NCBI GenBank assembly: GCA_905373475.1
Contig: CAJPTC010000014.1
Span: 1-64,000, forward strand
Source: Bacteroidia bacterium
GTDB lineage: Bacteria > Bacteroidota > Bacteroidia > Bacteroidales > CAJPTX01
Direction: 5' to 3'
Length of the DNA: 64,000 bases
Part shown: positions 47,604-56,963 of the stretch, one piece after another
How positions within the stretch are numbered: the stretch's first letter is position 1
How the letters are laid out: each line of letters opens with the position of its first letter
Made by a program: the position numbers and the translations under genes
Notes under the pieces: model-generated
The model's input: the letters and a program-made list of their open reading frames with translations, nothing else
Told to the model about the DNA's origin: nothing
Databases searched by the model: none

Positions 47604-48146
47604 GGTACTAGCTTGATAGGTATCTAACGTATTACTTAGCGTTTTAGCGTAGGGAGGAGTAAAAGTAAAGTGGGAATCACGGAGTTGGAAATGTGCGCAA
47701 AACTGGCACTCACAGCGTAAACAGTTTGTTGGTCGGCTATGTACAATAACGATATACAGTAAATAGCACACCACAAGCGTTATGCCAAGGAGATATTATT
47801 ACAATCGGTGCGATAAGTTGCTTTTCTCTCCATTTAGATATAGTTGGCGGAGGATATAAGGAAAGGCTACATCTTGGCATCCATTTTTTGCGTTTTGAGG
47901 CGCAAAATGACGCTGTAAAGTGTATTAAGGTTGAAATAGCGTTCTACTAGCAATCAACAGCACAAATCTCGAATCGAAGCTCACCCTATTTTTGTCTGAT
48001 ACAAAAAAGTTTATTAGACTCCAATAATTACAAAATACAGATTACAGTATTCAATAAATTAGCGAAAACATTGATTTTTTATATGTACTACAATATCATA
48101 ACAAATCGCTACATTAGCGTCACATATTTTCATAAATTCAAGGATC
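47604..48146. other. AT-rich intergenic region, divergent control region
   Basis: About 540 bases with no gene I can support, between a minus-strand and a plus-strand gene. A small inverted repeat (GCG...CGC arms with flanking CATTTT/AAAATG near 47880-47912) is the only structure I see; it lacks a T run and its role is unknown. The base composition from here to about 50.6 kb is more AT-rich than the flanks. Confidence 0.4.
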
Positions 48147-48401
48147 ATGATTTGTAAAAAAGAACATCGTTACCTTCCTCTGTTTGATAATTTGCCAGAC
48201 GATCAAGGCGGGGCAGGGCGGCACCGTTGCGCAGCGTGTGCTTTTGAAAGAGGGTATCAAGATGGATTGAAGCGTAGAGAACAATTAAACTTAGATTTGG
48301 ATTCATTGCCTGAAAGTCAAGCGGGAACAGTTAGGCATAAAAGTCCTCACGCGGCATACGCCGCTGGTTATTTAGCTGGAGTTCAAGATTCTTATCGTTG
48401 A
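48147..48401 (+). CDS. Small protein with two copies of a 26-residue motif, function unknown
   Basis: An 84-residue protein. Residues 16-41 and 54-79 are two copies of one motif that shares LP--Q-G--RH, then an A-rich helix and a G-Y--G ending. The first copy keeps a CAAC pair; the second has lost both cysteines. I believe similar short proteins occur in Bacteroidota but no function is known to me. No signal peptide or membrane segment. It is alone on its strand, followed by AT-rich sequence and a gene relic. AGGA just before the ATG is a weak and close ribosome-binding site. Confidence 0.65.
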   Translation: MICKKEHRYLPLFDNLPDDQGGAGRHRCAACAFERGYQDGLKRREQLNLDLDSLPESQAGTVRHKSPHAAYAAGYLAGVQDSYR

Positions 48402-48547
48402 GAAACTTTGTCAGGGTATAATACTTTTAGGTTGATAGCAGCTTTTTTCATGAACTAGTCCTGTATGAGGATTCTATTTCTTACGAAATCTATTTGTGAG
48501 TCCATGGTACGAAATGAGCAGGAGTACTAGTAGATAACTCCCAAGAA

Positions 48548-48742
48548 ATGCCTATACGGGCTGGCGTCCCTTTCCGTGTGTTGCAAGACGATTTACCAGC
48601 AGATGCTCCTCGGAAACAGTGTTCTGGCATATCGCTCGCTCAAAGAGAGTTGCAATGGACGCCAACAGTCAATTTGTATCAAGGACTTCAGCTGACTTAT
48701 GTGCACCTCCGCCAAGAAATAGGGAATGTGTGGGTTGATTAA
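48548..48742 (+). pseudogene. Relic of the C-terminus of a UDP-glucuronate decarboxylase-like sugar-nucleotide epimerase
   Basis: A 64-codon frame whose middle part reads LP-DAP...ISLAQRELQWTPTVNLYQGL. This follows the pattern of the last 45 residues of UXS-type short-chain dehydrogenases (LPxDDPxxRxPDIxLAxxxLGWxPxVxLxxGL). The Rossmann fold, catalytic YxxxK and all N-terminal parts are missing; a stop codon lies 11 codons upstream in frame. It is therefore read as a decayed fragment, not a gene. The complete gene is not in this window. Confidence 0.6.
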
Positions 48743-48850
48743 AATAATTTCAGAAGGTCTCGTTGATAGGAATTTGTATTATTCCTAAAGTGGATACTCA
48801 TCTCGACTGTTATCTTTTGTAGTGTGCAGATTTTAGCTGAGCTAGCTATA

Positions 48851-50173
48851 TCATTCCTTCGGCAAGAAGCGCTCGTACCATTCGGAAAGCGGAGAGGGAC
48901 AACTAAGTAGACCACTCTTATATTGCAGATTGAGGAAAGAGAAGCGTATACGGTGTTTGGGTTGATATTTTTCGGTATACACAGACAAACTGCGTCCGCT
49001 GACACATTGCTCGGCTTTTACTTCAATAGGGATTATATCCTCGCCGTGTTGGATAATGAACTCAACTTCCGCCCTGCTATCTGGCGACCAATAATGCGGA
49101 ACGTCGTCTTTCAGTAGTGGCATCAAGGATTGTAAAATAGCATTCTCTGCCATACTCCCTTTAAACTCTGTGTAGTTCGCAGTGGAATCCAGCACAACTG
49201 TTGCAGGCAACTTTGCCAAACGACGTAGTAGTCCGCAATCGCATGCATAGACCTTAAACGCCGTGGGATCTTCATAGGCAGAAACGGGTAAGGCGGGTTT
49301 AGTAATATTGAACGTGCGATAAATCATCCCAGCATCTTCCAACCAAAGAAGCGCATCTTCATAATCTTTGGAACGTGCACCAGATTTTAGCACCTTATAA
49401 ATAAACTTGCGGTTCTCCTTTGCCAATTGCGACGGAAGAGAATGCCATATAGTATGAATACGTGGTATTTCTTTGGGGGCTGCATACTTAGCGAAATCAA
49501 GTTCGTAGAGATCGAGAATATCTTGTAACACTTGTTCCACTGCCTCCATTCCCTTGTTATCAAGCAAACTGATAACCGCTTCGGGCATACCGCCACAGAC
49601 CATATAGCGTCGGTACTCTGTTTTTAACTTGTTGAAAATGATTTCTGGCAGAGGGGTAGCCTGCTGTAGGCCTTCTACATACTCAAACAAACGCTCATCT
49701 GCCGAACGTAAGAATTCTCGAAAGCTGATAGGGAACATTCGCAATATACGCACCTTGCCCACGGGAACGGTCATACTCTTTTTTTTCACAGCCACTCCTA
49801 ATAAACTGCCAGCGGCAATGATATGATACTCGGGCGCATCTTCGTAAAAATATTTCAGACTATTGAGCGCCTCCTCACATTCTTGTATTTCATCAAAGAT
49901 TATGAGTGTTTTTCCTGCCACCAGAGGCACTTCTGTATAAAGCGACAGCTCTTTAAGGATGCGTTCGGGGTTCTTAGTAGTCTGAAAAACGCTTTTCAAT
50001 TCGGGCTGTCTATCAAAATCGAACTTTGCACAAAACTCAAAAGCCTCTTTACCGAAAGCTTCCATTGCCCATGTCTTGCCTATTTGCCTTGCACCTTTCA
50101 AAAGAATTGGTTTCCTATCAGCGTCCTCTTTCCATCTTAGGAACGTATCTATTATATCTCTTCTAATCTCCAT
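48851..50173 (-). CDS. AAA-type ATPase with DUF4143 domain
   Basis: A 440-residue protein. The N-terminal AAA_14-type ATPase shows Walker A GARQIGKT (residues 27-34) and Walker B LIIFDE (90-95). The C-terminal DUF4143 region ends in a PD-(D/E)XK-like signature (AEVEFIIQHGED...IPIEVKAE, about residues 370-390). Such proteins are very common, often variable, in Bacteroidota and archaea; proposed roles include nucleic-acid handling, but none is proven. It is alone in an AT-rich stretch, next to a gene relic and tRNA-Ser, which fits accessory status. Full length, no obvious defect. Confidence 0.88.
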   Translation of the reverse strand: MEIRRDIIDTFLRWKEDADRKPILLKGARQIGKTWAMEAFGKEAFEFCAKFDFDRQPELKSVFQTTKNPERILKELSLYTEVPLVAGKTLIIFDEIQECEEALNSLKYFYEDAPEYHIIAAGSLLGVAVKKKSMTVPVGKVRILRMFPISFREFLRSADERLFEYVEGLQQATPLPEIIFNKLKTEYRRYMVCGGMPEAVISLLDNKGMEAVEQVLQDILDLYELDFAKYAAPKEIPRIHTIWHSLPSQLAKENRKFIYKVLKSGARSKDYEDALLWLEDAGMIYRTFNITKPALPVSAYEDPTAFKVYACDCGLLRRLAKLPATVVLDSTANYTEFKGSMAENAILQSLMPLLKDDVPHYWSPDSRAEVEFIIQHGEDIIPIEVKAEQCVSGRSLSVYTEKYQPKHRIRFSFLNLQYKSGLLSCPSPLSEWYERFLPKE

Positions 50174-50585
50174 TTTCTGTTATAAGTGCAGAATAATGTA
50201 AGATAGAGCACATTTCTGCAGTTATATATGCGAAAGTAGTAAGAAATCTTTAACCGCCCAAAACTCTCGGAGTTCGTTTTAGCCCAAAAGGAGCAGCTTA
50301 ATAATCGTCTTAAAAAATCTCTCAGCAATTTAATGTCGAAGAATTTCGCATTATGTAAACTTGATATTGTAATTTCTTTCGGAGAGACAGAATAGAAAAT
50401 TGTATTTGTGACTTGAATTCAGCGTCTCAAAGAGTTGCGGGCATTGAAAATCCAACAATTGACGAGCTGAGAGAGCTGGAAGCTATAGATCTTCGCTCTT
50501 TATAGAGAGAACAATTTTTAGCTGTTAGAGAATTTACAAAAATATAGACGCGTCTGTAACTTTTATTTTCCAATTTTTTTGAACA
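50174..50585. other. AT-rich intergenic region
   Basis: About 410 bases without a supported gene. A plus-strand frame over about 50400-50505 encodes a short acidic peptide ending in a stop; it has no start or ribosome-binding site that I trust, and I do not recognise it. Confidence 0.4.
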
Positions 50586-50629
50586 CAAAACAGGGCGTAA
50601 ATCACACTATCGTTGATTTACGCCCTGTT
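50586..50629 (-). terminator. Rho-independent terminator after tRNA-Ser
   Basis: On the minus strand ACAGGGCGTAAATCA and TGATTTACGCCCTGT form a perfect 15-bp stem with a 9-base loop, followed by TTTG. Confidence 0.88.
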
Positions 50630-50639
50630 CTTATTCCTG

Positions 50640-50726
50640 CGGAGAGAAAGGGATTCGAACCCTTGGTACTCCGAAGAGTACAACGGTTTTCGAGACCGCC
50701 CCATTCGACCACTCTGGCATCTCTCC
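50640..50726 (-). tRNA. tRNA-Ser (anticodon CGA)
   Basis: An 87-base class II tRNA on the minus strand: acceptor GGAGAGA/TCTCTCC, anticodon stem GCGGT/ACCGT with loop CTCGAAA, and a long variable arm (TGTACTC TTC GGAGTACC). Anticodon CGA reads TCG. CCA is not encoded. Confidence 0.95.
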
Positions 50727-50933
50727 TATTAGCCACAGTTTCCCTCAAACCGACGCAAAGGTATAGCTTTTACGCCAATTTGCCAAACAAGGCAGCATCG
50801 CAAGCCCTATGCCAAAGGAGGGAAAACAATTACACACAAAATGAGAGAACGTAAATAGCCAAAAATGCAGCCAATTGTGTAACCTAGACTACCTTAGATC
50901 GGTATATATAAGGTAACATCATAGCATTGGAAA

Positions 50934-53723
50934 ATGAAAAAAGGAGTTAAAATCGGACTAATTGTGCTCGGCTCAGTCGTTGCACTCATTGTCCTAGCCC
51001 TCGTCGTTATACCGATCGTCTTTAAGCCTCAGCTGCTAAAGATGGCTCAGAATGAGCTTAACAAACAACTCAATGCAGAGGTACAATTTGCCGACCTAGA
51101 CATATCGCTCATACGGCACTTCCCGCAAGCAAGCATCTCACTAGAATCGCTCTCGGTCGTAAACAAAGCTCCTTTTGAAGGCGATACGCTCGCCAGTCTT
51201 GCAAACTTTACGGTGCGCGTAAACCTCTTATCTCTTTTTGACCTCTCAAACCTCGAGGTACACGAGATCCTGCTTGACCGCCCCCGTATCTATGGGCATC
51301 GCGATTCGCTCGGACGTGCCAACTGGGATATTGCGCTTAAGGATTCTACGGCAACTACAAAAGAAAAGACAAGCGACGAAAGTGGAGAAACAAACCTCCG
51401 CCTCAAACTACGTAAGTTTGAGATTCGTGATGCAATTGTCACCTACTTCGATGATTCTACCCTACTCGATGCGCGCCTAAAGCACCTCAATTTCACGTTA
51501 GGCGGCGATCTTGGCTTAAAACAAACACAACTCGCACTAGCACTCGATATAGATTCTGTCCATTTTGCGAGTGGCGGACTGACATACGTGCCAAACCTTC
51601 GTTTCGGTTTCAAAGCTAGTATAGATGCAGATCTAGAGAACAAAATCTTTAAACTTGCCGATAACGAGATTGCGCTCAATGACTTCATATTATCATTAGC
51701 AGGACAGGTCGGTATGCGCGGAGAGGCTATAGACACCGACCTTACGCTTGTAACAAACAAAGCTGAGATTGCGGGGCTTCTGTCGCTAGTACCTGCCCTC
51801 TACACACAAGACCTCAAGGGATTAAAGACAAGTGGTACTTTGCAACTGAGCGGCTTCGTAAAAGGTACAATGTATGAAAAACAGCTCCCGAATGCCGAAG
51901 TGAAACTAACCATCAACAATGGAACATTCCAATATGCGGCACTTCCCAAGGCTGTAACAGGACTTGAACTGGATTTTCTTGCCAAGGTAAATGGTACGGA
52001 GCAAGATTCTAGCATCCTACAACTCAACAACCTTGCACTGAAACTAGGCGGTAATCCCGTACGTCTGCAAGCGCGTGTTACTACCCCACTATCCGATCCC
52101 AATCTTTGGGCTAAAGCTGAAGGACACGTAGAACTGGGCACATTGGGCGAATTTTTCCCACTTGGCGATCGCAAACTTACAGGTAGTGTAGATCTGGATT
52201 TGAAGGCAGCTGCACTTCTCTCGGCTGTGAAAAAGCAAAAATTTGAAGAGTGCACAGTTGATGGCTTTCTGGGTATGAAAAACGTAAAACTGACCCAAGC
52301 CGTAGCAGAACACGACGCTCTGTTGAATGATTTGGCTTTCCGTTTTTCGCAAAAAGCTCTGACACTCGAGAAATTTGATGCCAATATCGGAAACTCCGAT
52401 GTACGCATTGTAGGTGGTATCTCCAACTTCCTACCTTACTACTTTGGCAAAGAGATTATAGAGGGTAACTTGGAAGTCGCATCTAAAAAACTAGACCTGC
52501 GCGAACTACTCCCAAATAGCACAGAGGAGAAACAAGAGGCAGTAAAGGATTCAACAGCAAGTGTAAAATTGACTCCTGAACAACTTGATTTGTTCCGTCG
52601 CATTTCTTTTGCGCTACGCGTAAATATTGAAAATCTCTTCTTCCAAGAGTACGAAATGGCGAAAGCAGGCGGCAGAATAGACATCAAGGATGGGGAAGTG
52701 CGTATTGGTAACCTCGGTTGTGTACTTTTTGGGGGCGATGCACGTATTTCGGGGCTTCTAGATCTCAAAACCGAGTCGTACTCCTCAGCACTCGATGTGA
52801 GCGTGAAAGATTTTGACGTTGCTGCGTGCGCACAGGGCACAAAAATGGTACGAGACCTTGTACCTGGTATAGAATACTGTACAGGGCATGTTGGCGTAAA
52901 ATTCACAAGCAACTGCGCGCTTGATGAGAGTTTCGCACCACAACTGGAAACGGTAAATGCAACTGGTCGTTTAGACGTAGGAGAGCTGGCCATCAAAAAT
53001 GCCCCCCTATTCCTAAAATTTGGCGAAGTACTGGGGAACAACGACCTTGCCAATCCGACCTTCAAGGGTGGTTCTGCCAACTTCGAGATAGAGAAGGGGA
53101 CACTGACCATCGAACCTTACAATCTGAAAATCAAGGAAGTAGAGGGAAATATTGGTGGTCAAGTAAAGTTAGACCAAACGATGGATATGCGTCTCAATGC
53201 TACGCTGCCTAGCTCAATGCTTGGTAAATTGGGGACAAGTCTTTCAAGCTTAGTAAGTGGTTACGTGAAAGATTTTGCAATGCCAGCTAAACTGCCCGTA
53301 TGGATTCGTGCCACGGGCAATATAGCCTCGCCAAAGATAGATTTCGGTCTAGACAAGGTGGGCACAGACAATGCGAAAGAGTTAGTTAAGGAGAAGGTTG
53401 CAGAGGTTATAGACAAAGCAAAAGATCGTGCAAAAGAGGAGGCAGATAAGCTGATCGCAGAGGCTCAAAAGAAAGCCGACCAACTCCTAGCAGAAGCGAA
53501 AAAGCTGGCAGATAAAACTCGCGAAGAAGCCAAAATACGTGCTCAACAAGCGCGCGATGAGGGTGAAAAGAACGGCATGATTGCTGCACTTGCTGCCAAA
53601 AAAGCCGCAGAGAAACTGGAGCAGGAGGGTGAAAAAGCTGCACAAAAGATAGAGAGCGAAGCGCAAGCGAAGGCTGACGAACTCATTGCAAAAGCTAAGG
53701 AACAAGCAGAAAAGATTAAGTAA
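50934..53723 (+). CDS. AsmA-family envelope protein with long charged helical tail
   Basis: A 929-residue protein: one N-terminal membrane segment (about residues 7-30), an AsmA-type N-terminal region (AEVQFADLDISLIRHFPQAS, about 45-65), a long repetitive beta-rich body, and an AsmA-like C-terminal region (about 560-800). AsmA-like proteins belong to the bridge-like group thought to carry phospholipids between inner and outer membranes. The last 120 or so residues are an unusual K/E/A-rich helix with repeated AxxKAxE-type units (VIDKAKDRAKEEADKLIAEA and on), predicted coiled coil or amphipathic. Alone on its strand with its own terminator. Confidence 0.85.
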   Translation: MKKGVKIGLIVLGSVVALIVLALVVIPIVFKPQLLKMAQNELNKQLNAEVQFADLDISLIRHFPQASISLESLSVVNKAPFEGDTLASLANFTVRVNLLSLFDLSNLEVHEILLDRPRIYGHRDSLGRANWDIALKDSTATTKEKTSDESGETNLRLKLRKFEIRDAIVTYFDDSTLLDARLKHLNFTLGGDLGLKQTQLALALDIDSVHFASGGLTYVPNLRFGFKASIDADLENKIFKLADNEIALNDFILSLAGQVGMRGEAIDTDLTLVTNKAEIAGLLSLVPALYTQDLKGLKTSGTLQLSGFVKGTMYEKQLPNAEVKLTINNGTFQYAALPKAVTGLELDFLAKVNGTEQDSSILQLNNLALKLGGNPVRLQARVTTPLSDPNLWAKAEGHVELGTLGEFFPLGDRKLTGSVDLDLKAAALLSAVKKQKFEECTVDGFLGMKNVKLTQAVAEHDALLNDLAFRFSQKALTLEKFDANIGNSDVRIVGGISNFLPYYFGKEIIEGNLEVASKKLDLRELLPNSTEEKQEAVKDSTASVKLTPEQLDLFRRISFALRVNIENLFFQEYEMAKAGGRIDIKDGEVRIGNLGCVLFGGDARISGLLDLKTESYSSALDVSVKDFDVAACAQGTKMVRDLVPGIEYCTGHVGVKFTSNCALDESFAPQLETVNATGRLDVGELAIKNAPLFLKFGEVLGNNDLANPTFKGGSANFEIEKGTLTIEPYNLKIKEVEGNIGGQVKLDQTMDMRLNATLPSSMLGKLGTSLSSLVSGYVKDFAMPAKLPVWIRATGNIASPKIDFGLDKVGTDNAKELVKEKVAEVIDKAKDRAKEEADKLIAEAQKKADQLLAEAKKLADKTREEAKIRAQQARDEGEKNGMIAALAAKKAAEKLEQEGEKAAQKIESEAQAKADELIAKAKEQAEKIK

Positions 53724-53776
53724 AAGGCGCTGTTCGCCTAAAGAGGGCGTATCATCGCAACGCATTCTGAATACCT

Positions 53777-53822
53777 AAGAGGGTGTGCAAAGTTTCTATT
53801 TTGGCATACCCTCTTTTCTTTT
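53777..53822 (+). terminator. Rho-independent terminator after the AsmA-family gene
   Basis: AAGAGGGTGTGC and GCATACCCTCTT pair (one G-T pair) around a loop with a second short CAAA/TTTG pairing, followed by TTCTTTTT. Confidence 0.8.
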
Positions 53823-53890
53823 TCTGTAACCCTAAAAACAGCCTCGCAGCTTTTAAGCGGACGGACACGAAAAACCTTATAACGTTTTCG

Positions 53891-53898
53891 TATTTTTG
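53891..53898 (+). promoter_or_regulatory. -7 box (TATTTTTG) of purE
   Basis: Matches TAnnTTTG, 30 bases before the purE start; a GAGAAGAGGG ribosome-binding site follows. No -33 TTTG at the usual distance. Confidence 0.5.
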
Positions 53899-53927
53899 CG
53901 ACGTTTTTAGTAATTGAGAAGAGGGAT

Positions 53928-54452
53928 ATGACAAATAATACAACGCCGCTCGTTTCCATCTACATGGGGAGTGCTTCGGACATGCCTATCATGCGCAAAG
54001 CCGCAGAGTTTCTTAATACGATGCAAATTCCGTTTGAAATACATGCCTTATCTGCGCATCGTACCCCCAATTTAGTAGCGCAATTTGCCTCCGGAGCAGA
54101 GGAGCGAGGCATAAAAGTTATCATAGCAGGCGCAGGTGGTGCAGCACATCTACCAGGCGTTATTGCAGCATACACAGTACTCCCCGTTATAGGCGTTCCT
54201 ATTAAGTCCTCAAATTCGATAGAAGGGCTTGATTCTTTGCTTTCTATCCTTCAGATGCCTTCTGGTATTCCCGTTGCTACTGTTGCAGTAGATGGGGCGC
54301 AAAACGCCGCAATTTTAGCAACACAAGTCATTGCGCAGAGCGACAAAGAGGTTTTGGCTCGCTTGCATGCATTCAAAACGCAGCTGGCAGAGAAGGTTGT
54401 AAAAGCGAACGACGATTTGCAGAAGGAAAAATTTGATTTCCGTGTGAATTAA
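53928..54452 (+). CDS. purE: 5-(carboxyamino)imidazole ribonucleotide mutase (class I PurE)
   Basis: Moves the carboxylate of N5-CAIR to give CAIR in de novo purine synthesis, cytoplasmic. The 174-residue product has the class I motifs GSASDMP (residues 14-20), SAHRTP (42-47) and AGAGGAAHLPG (67-77). Length is normal. rsmA begins 12 bases downstream, so the two are probably one transcript. PurK, its usual partner, is not here. Confidence 0.96.
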   Translation: MTNNTTPLVSIYMGSASDMPIMRKAAEFLNTMQIPFEIHALSAHRTPNLVAQFASGAEERGIKVIIAGAGGAAHLPGVIAAYTVLPVIGVPIKSSNSIEGLDSLLSILQMPSGIPVATVAVDGAQNAAILATQVIAQSDKEVLARLHAFKTQLAEKVVKANDDLQKEKFDFRVN

Positions 54453-54463
54453 ACACAATATTC

Positions 54464-55309
54464 GTGTTGCGAAATAAAAAGCAAACAAGAGGAGTGCTGC
54501 CTGTTACGCCCAAAAAGTGTATGGGGCAGCATTTTTTAATTGACGAGCTTGCTATCGATCGCATCGTTGCGGCTCTTGAGCTCGGAAGTACGGATTTGTT
54601 GGTTGAGATAGGACCAGGCTTGGGAGCACTCACAGCTCGTCTGCTCCCAGAGTATGGTACCCGTCTACACTGCGTGGAGGTGGATCGCGAGGCCATTGCG
54701 TACCTCGAGGCGCATTACCCCTCCCTAACTACGCGATTGCACCGAGCCGATTGTCTCAGATTCGATTACGCCACATTACCCGCAGACCGTTTGGTCTTTG
54801 TCGGAAATTTGCCCTACAATATTTCATCGCAAATCCTATTTCTGCTGGTAGCGTTACGTGAGCGCGTACCGAGTGCGGTTTTCATGCTACAACGTGAGGT
54901 GGCATACAGGCTTGCGGCAAAGAAAGGAACAAAAGAAAATGGCATCCTCTCTATCTTGGTGCAGTGCTATTTTGATGTAGAGCTGCTTTTTGACCTCCCT
55001 CCCGAATCCTTTAACCCGCCTCCTAAAGTGCATTCGAGCGTAGTCCGTCTTACGCGCAACCAACGTAAAGAACTTCCTTGCGACGTGGCACTTTTTGAAC
55101 GCATAGTAAAGGGTGCATTCGGGCAGCGCCGCAAGATGCTACGCAATAGTATTGAGTCTACACTGGGAATTCGTATTGATGAGCTCCCACAAGCGACACT
55201 CCGCCCCGAGGCACTGGATACCGAAGACTTTATTCTGTTGACTCAGGAGCTGTCGGATCGTATTGATGCTCAGGACGCAACAAATCATTCAGCTCTTTCA
55301 CAGGAGTAA
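54464..55309 (+). CDS. rsmA: 16S rRNA (adenine1518/1519-N6)-dimethyltransferase
   Basis: Dimethylates two adjacent adenines in the 3' end of 16S rRNA using S-adenosylmethionine during small-subunit assembly. Visible are the GQHFL opening, SAM motif EIGPGLGALT, and the catalytic NLPYNISSQI motif. I use the GTG at 54464, 12 bases after purE, giving 281 residues; a GTG at 54494 is also possible because AGAGGAG lies nearby. Its last 80 bases overlap the 3' end of the converging DUF4301 gene. Confidence 0.93.
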   Translation: MLRNKKQTRGVLPVTPKKCMGQHFLIDELAIDRIVAALELGSTDLLVEIGPGLGALTARLLPEYGTRLHCVEVDREAIAYLEAHYPSLTTRLHRADCLRFDYATLPADRLVFVGNLPYNISSQILFLLVALRERVPSAVFMLQREVAYRLAAKKGTKENGILSILVQCYFDVELLFDLPPESFNPPPKVHSSVVRLTRNQRKELPCDVALFERIVKGAFGQRRKMLRNSIESTLGIRIDELPQATLRPEALDTEDFILLTQELSDRIDAQDATNHSALSQE

Positions 55310-56768
55310 AGGTAACAGCAGGAACTTCCACGAAAAGAGTAATCCAGTCTGCCATAGCGCCATTCCAGAGTCCAGGAGGTTCGAGCCCAACAAGTGGTTC
55401 GCCGTGGTAGGTCTTATGCACAATCAACCCCATATTCGGATTAACGAACTGGTCTAGTGCGAAAACTTCGCCTTTATAATTGCGTATGCAGCACACCAGA
55501 TCGACAGGATTGAAGTAGCGCGATTTTTGTACAATAACCTGCACACGCGGATTGGTCATATCGAGTTGTGCCCCCTCCACGATTTGTAAACTCTCGCTCC
55601 CATCACGCTCCCGCACCCAGTACGGACCACCACCAGGTTCTCCCTCGTTGGGCACAAGACCACAGACACGGATCGGACGATTTAGACGCTTGAAGAGAAA
55701 GGCTATCTTCTTTTCGTCGGGTAGTTTTTCTATTCCCTCATTGAAATTGAAGTATAGCTCTTGCTTGCAAAAAGCAAAGATCTCGGCAAGTTCATCCTTA
55801 CCCACTTTCCCGCTCTCCAGACGCACTAAGTAGCGATAAATTTGCTCACGCAGGAGTAGGAGAATCCCCGCTAAAATCTTTTTATAGCGCGTAGAACGCC
55901 GTTGCATAGACTCTCGGGTTACGTTGTCTATATTCTTGATGAATATAATCTCCTCTTGCATGTTCTGTAGGTTTGCAAGGAGCGCACCGTGTCCGCCAGG
56001 ACGGAACAAAATATGCCCATTTTCGTCACGAAAGAGTTCCCGCTCGGGCGTAATGGCTACAGTATCCGTCGACGGGGCTTGTACACTCAGCGAGATAAGC
56101 AATTTTATACCATACTTCTCTTCATATTCAGGGGTCAGCGCCGCACAAAAATTCCTAATTTTTTCTTGATGCTCAGGCGATACGGTAAAGTGTAACCGTA
56201 CTTCGTTATTAGGCATACGCGCATAGCGAATCCCCTCAACAATATGTTCATCAATGGGCGTACGAACTATACCGTTCATGTAGCGATGAAAAGGGACAAG
56301 CGCCTTGGGCAAGTCGGCAAGTCCCAATCCTGGATGTCCAATAATAGCTTTTACGACAAAAGGGTACTCCTCTTTATACAGGTAATACTCTATGTTTTTC
56401 TGGGTTTCTTCAATTGACCAACTATTGAGCAGAGCCCAAAAGGGAAAATTTTCAGGATTCTCGGGAAAAGGATTGTCTTTTTTCCCTTCTTCTAAGTAGG
56501 TAAAAAGCTTACTAAACATACGCGAGGCTGCTCCTGAAGCAGGTACAAACTTCGCGCGTGTTCCCTTAAAATCTTCATAAGTTCGTATCAGTCTTTCCGC
56601 CTCTTCTTCAGCTACTTGGCGTAGTCCATTATGGGGTTTTACCACAGAGGTTATTTGTGCACTCGGATAACCTTGTTCTAGGCGCATAAGTTGTCGCATA
56701 ACGGTGGCAGGCGTAAGATCGTGTGCCGTAATCTCCTGAATATCAGTATCTGTAAATTCAATAGGCAT
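55230..56768 (-). CDS. DUF4301 family protein
   Basis: A 512-residue cytoplasmic protein matching the Bacteroidota DUF4301 family. Visible hallmarks include VPASGAASRMFSKLF (about residues 95-110), reminiscent of a nucleotide-binding P-loop, GGHGALLANLQ, and CGLVPNEGEPGGGPYWV. The SGAASRM and GGHGAL stretches hint at a nucleotidyltransferase-like fold, but function is not established. No signal peptide. It converges on rsmA with an 80-base tail-to-tail overlap. Confidence 0.85.
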   Translation of the reverse strand: MPIEFTDTDIQEITAHDLTPATVMRQLMRLEQGYPSAQITSVVKPHNGLRQVAEEEAERLIRTYEDFKGTRAKFVPASGAASRMFSKLFTYLEEGKKDNPFPENPENFPFWALLNSWSIEETQKNIEYYLYKEEYPFVVKAIIGHPGLGLADLPKALVPFHRYMNGIVRTPIDEHIVEGIRYARMPNNEVRLHFTVSPEHQEKIRNFCAALTPEYEEKYGIKLLISLSVQAPSTDTVAITPERELFRDENGHILFRPGGHGALLANLQNMQEEIIFIKNIDNVTRESMQRRSTRYKKILAGILLLLREQIYRYLVRLESGKVGKDELAEIFAFCKQELYFNFNEGIEKLPDEKKIAFLFKRLNRPIRVCGLVPNEGEPGGGPYWVRERDGSESLQIVEGAQLDMTNPRVQVIVQKSRYFNPVDLVCCIRNYKGEVFALDQFVNPNMGLIVHKTYHGEPLVGLEPPGLWNGAMADWITLFVEVPAVTFTPVKELNDLLRPEHQYDPTAPESTE

Positions 56769-56963
56769 CTTCTTATAGTTTTGTTCTAAACAAAGATATA
56801 AAACAATTTTAATTACGACAGGTGCAAATGAACAAAAGTGCGAAAATATCGCCCTGCGCCTCTTTCACTCTCTAACATACAGGATGTGGCACAAACACTG
56901 CGAAACGTTTTGCTGTGGGTAAGGGTGCAGTTAAGTTGCGTAGCTCTGGCTACTTAAATCTTT

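Noticed and set aside
47604..47774. 57-codon upstream extension of the flavin reductase gene
   Set aside because: Family start is at 47603; the extension shows no conserved residues.
48147..50173. Toxin-antitoxin or defence pair of the 84-residue protein and the AAA ATPase
   Set aside because: They are on opposite strands, 450 bases apart with a relic between, and neither matches a known defence family.
50579..50854. 91-codon plus-strand frame
   Set aside because: It runs antisense through tRNA-Ser and its terminator.
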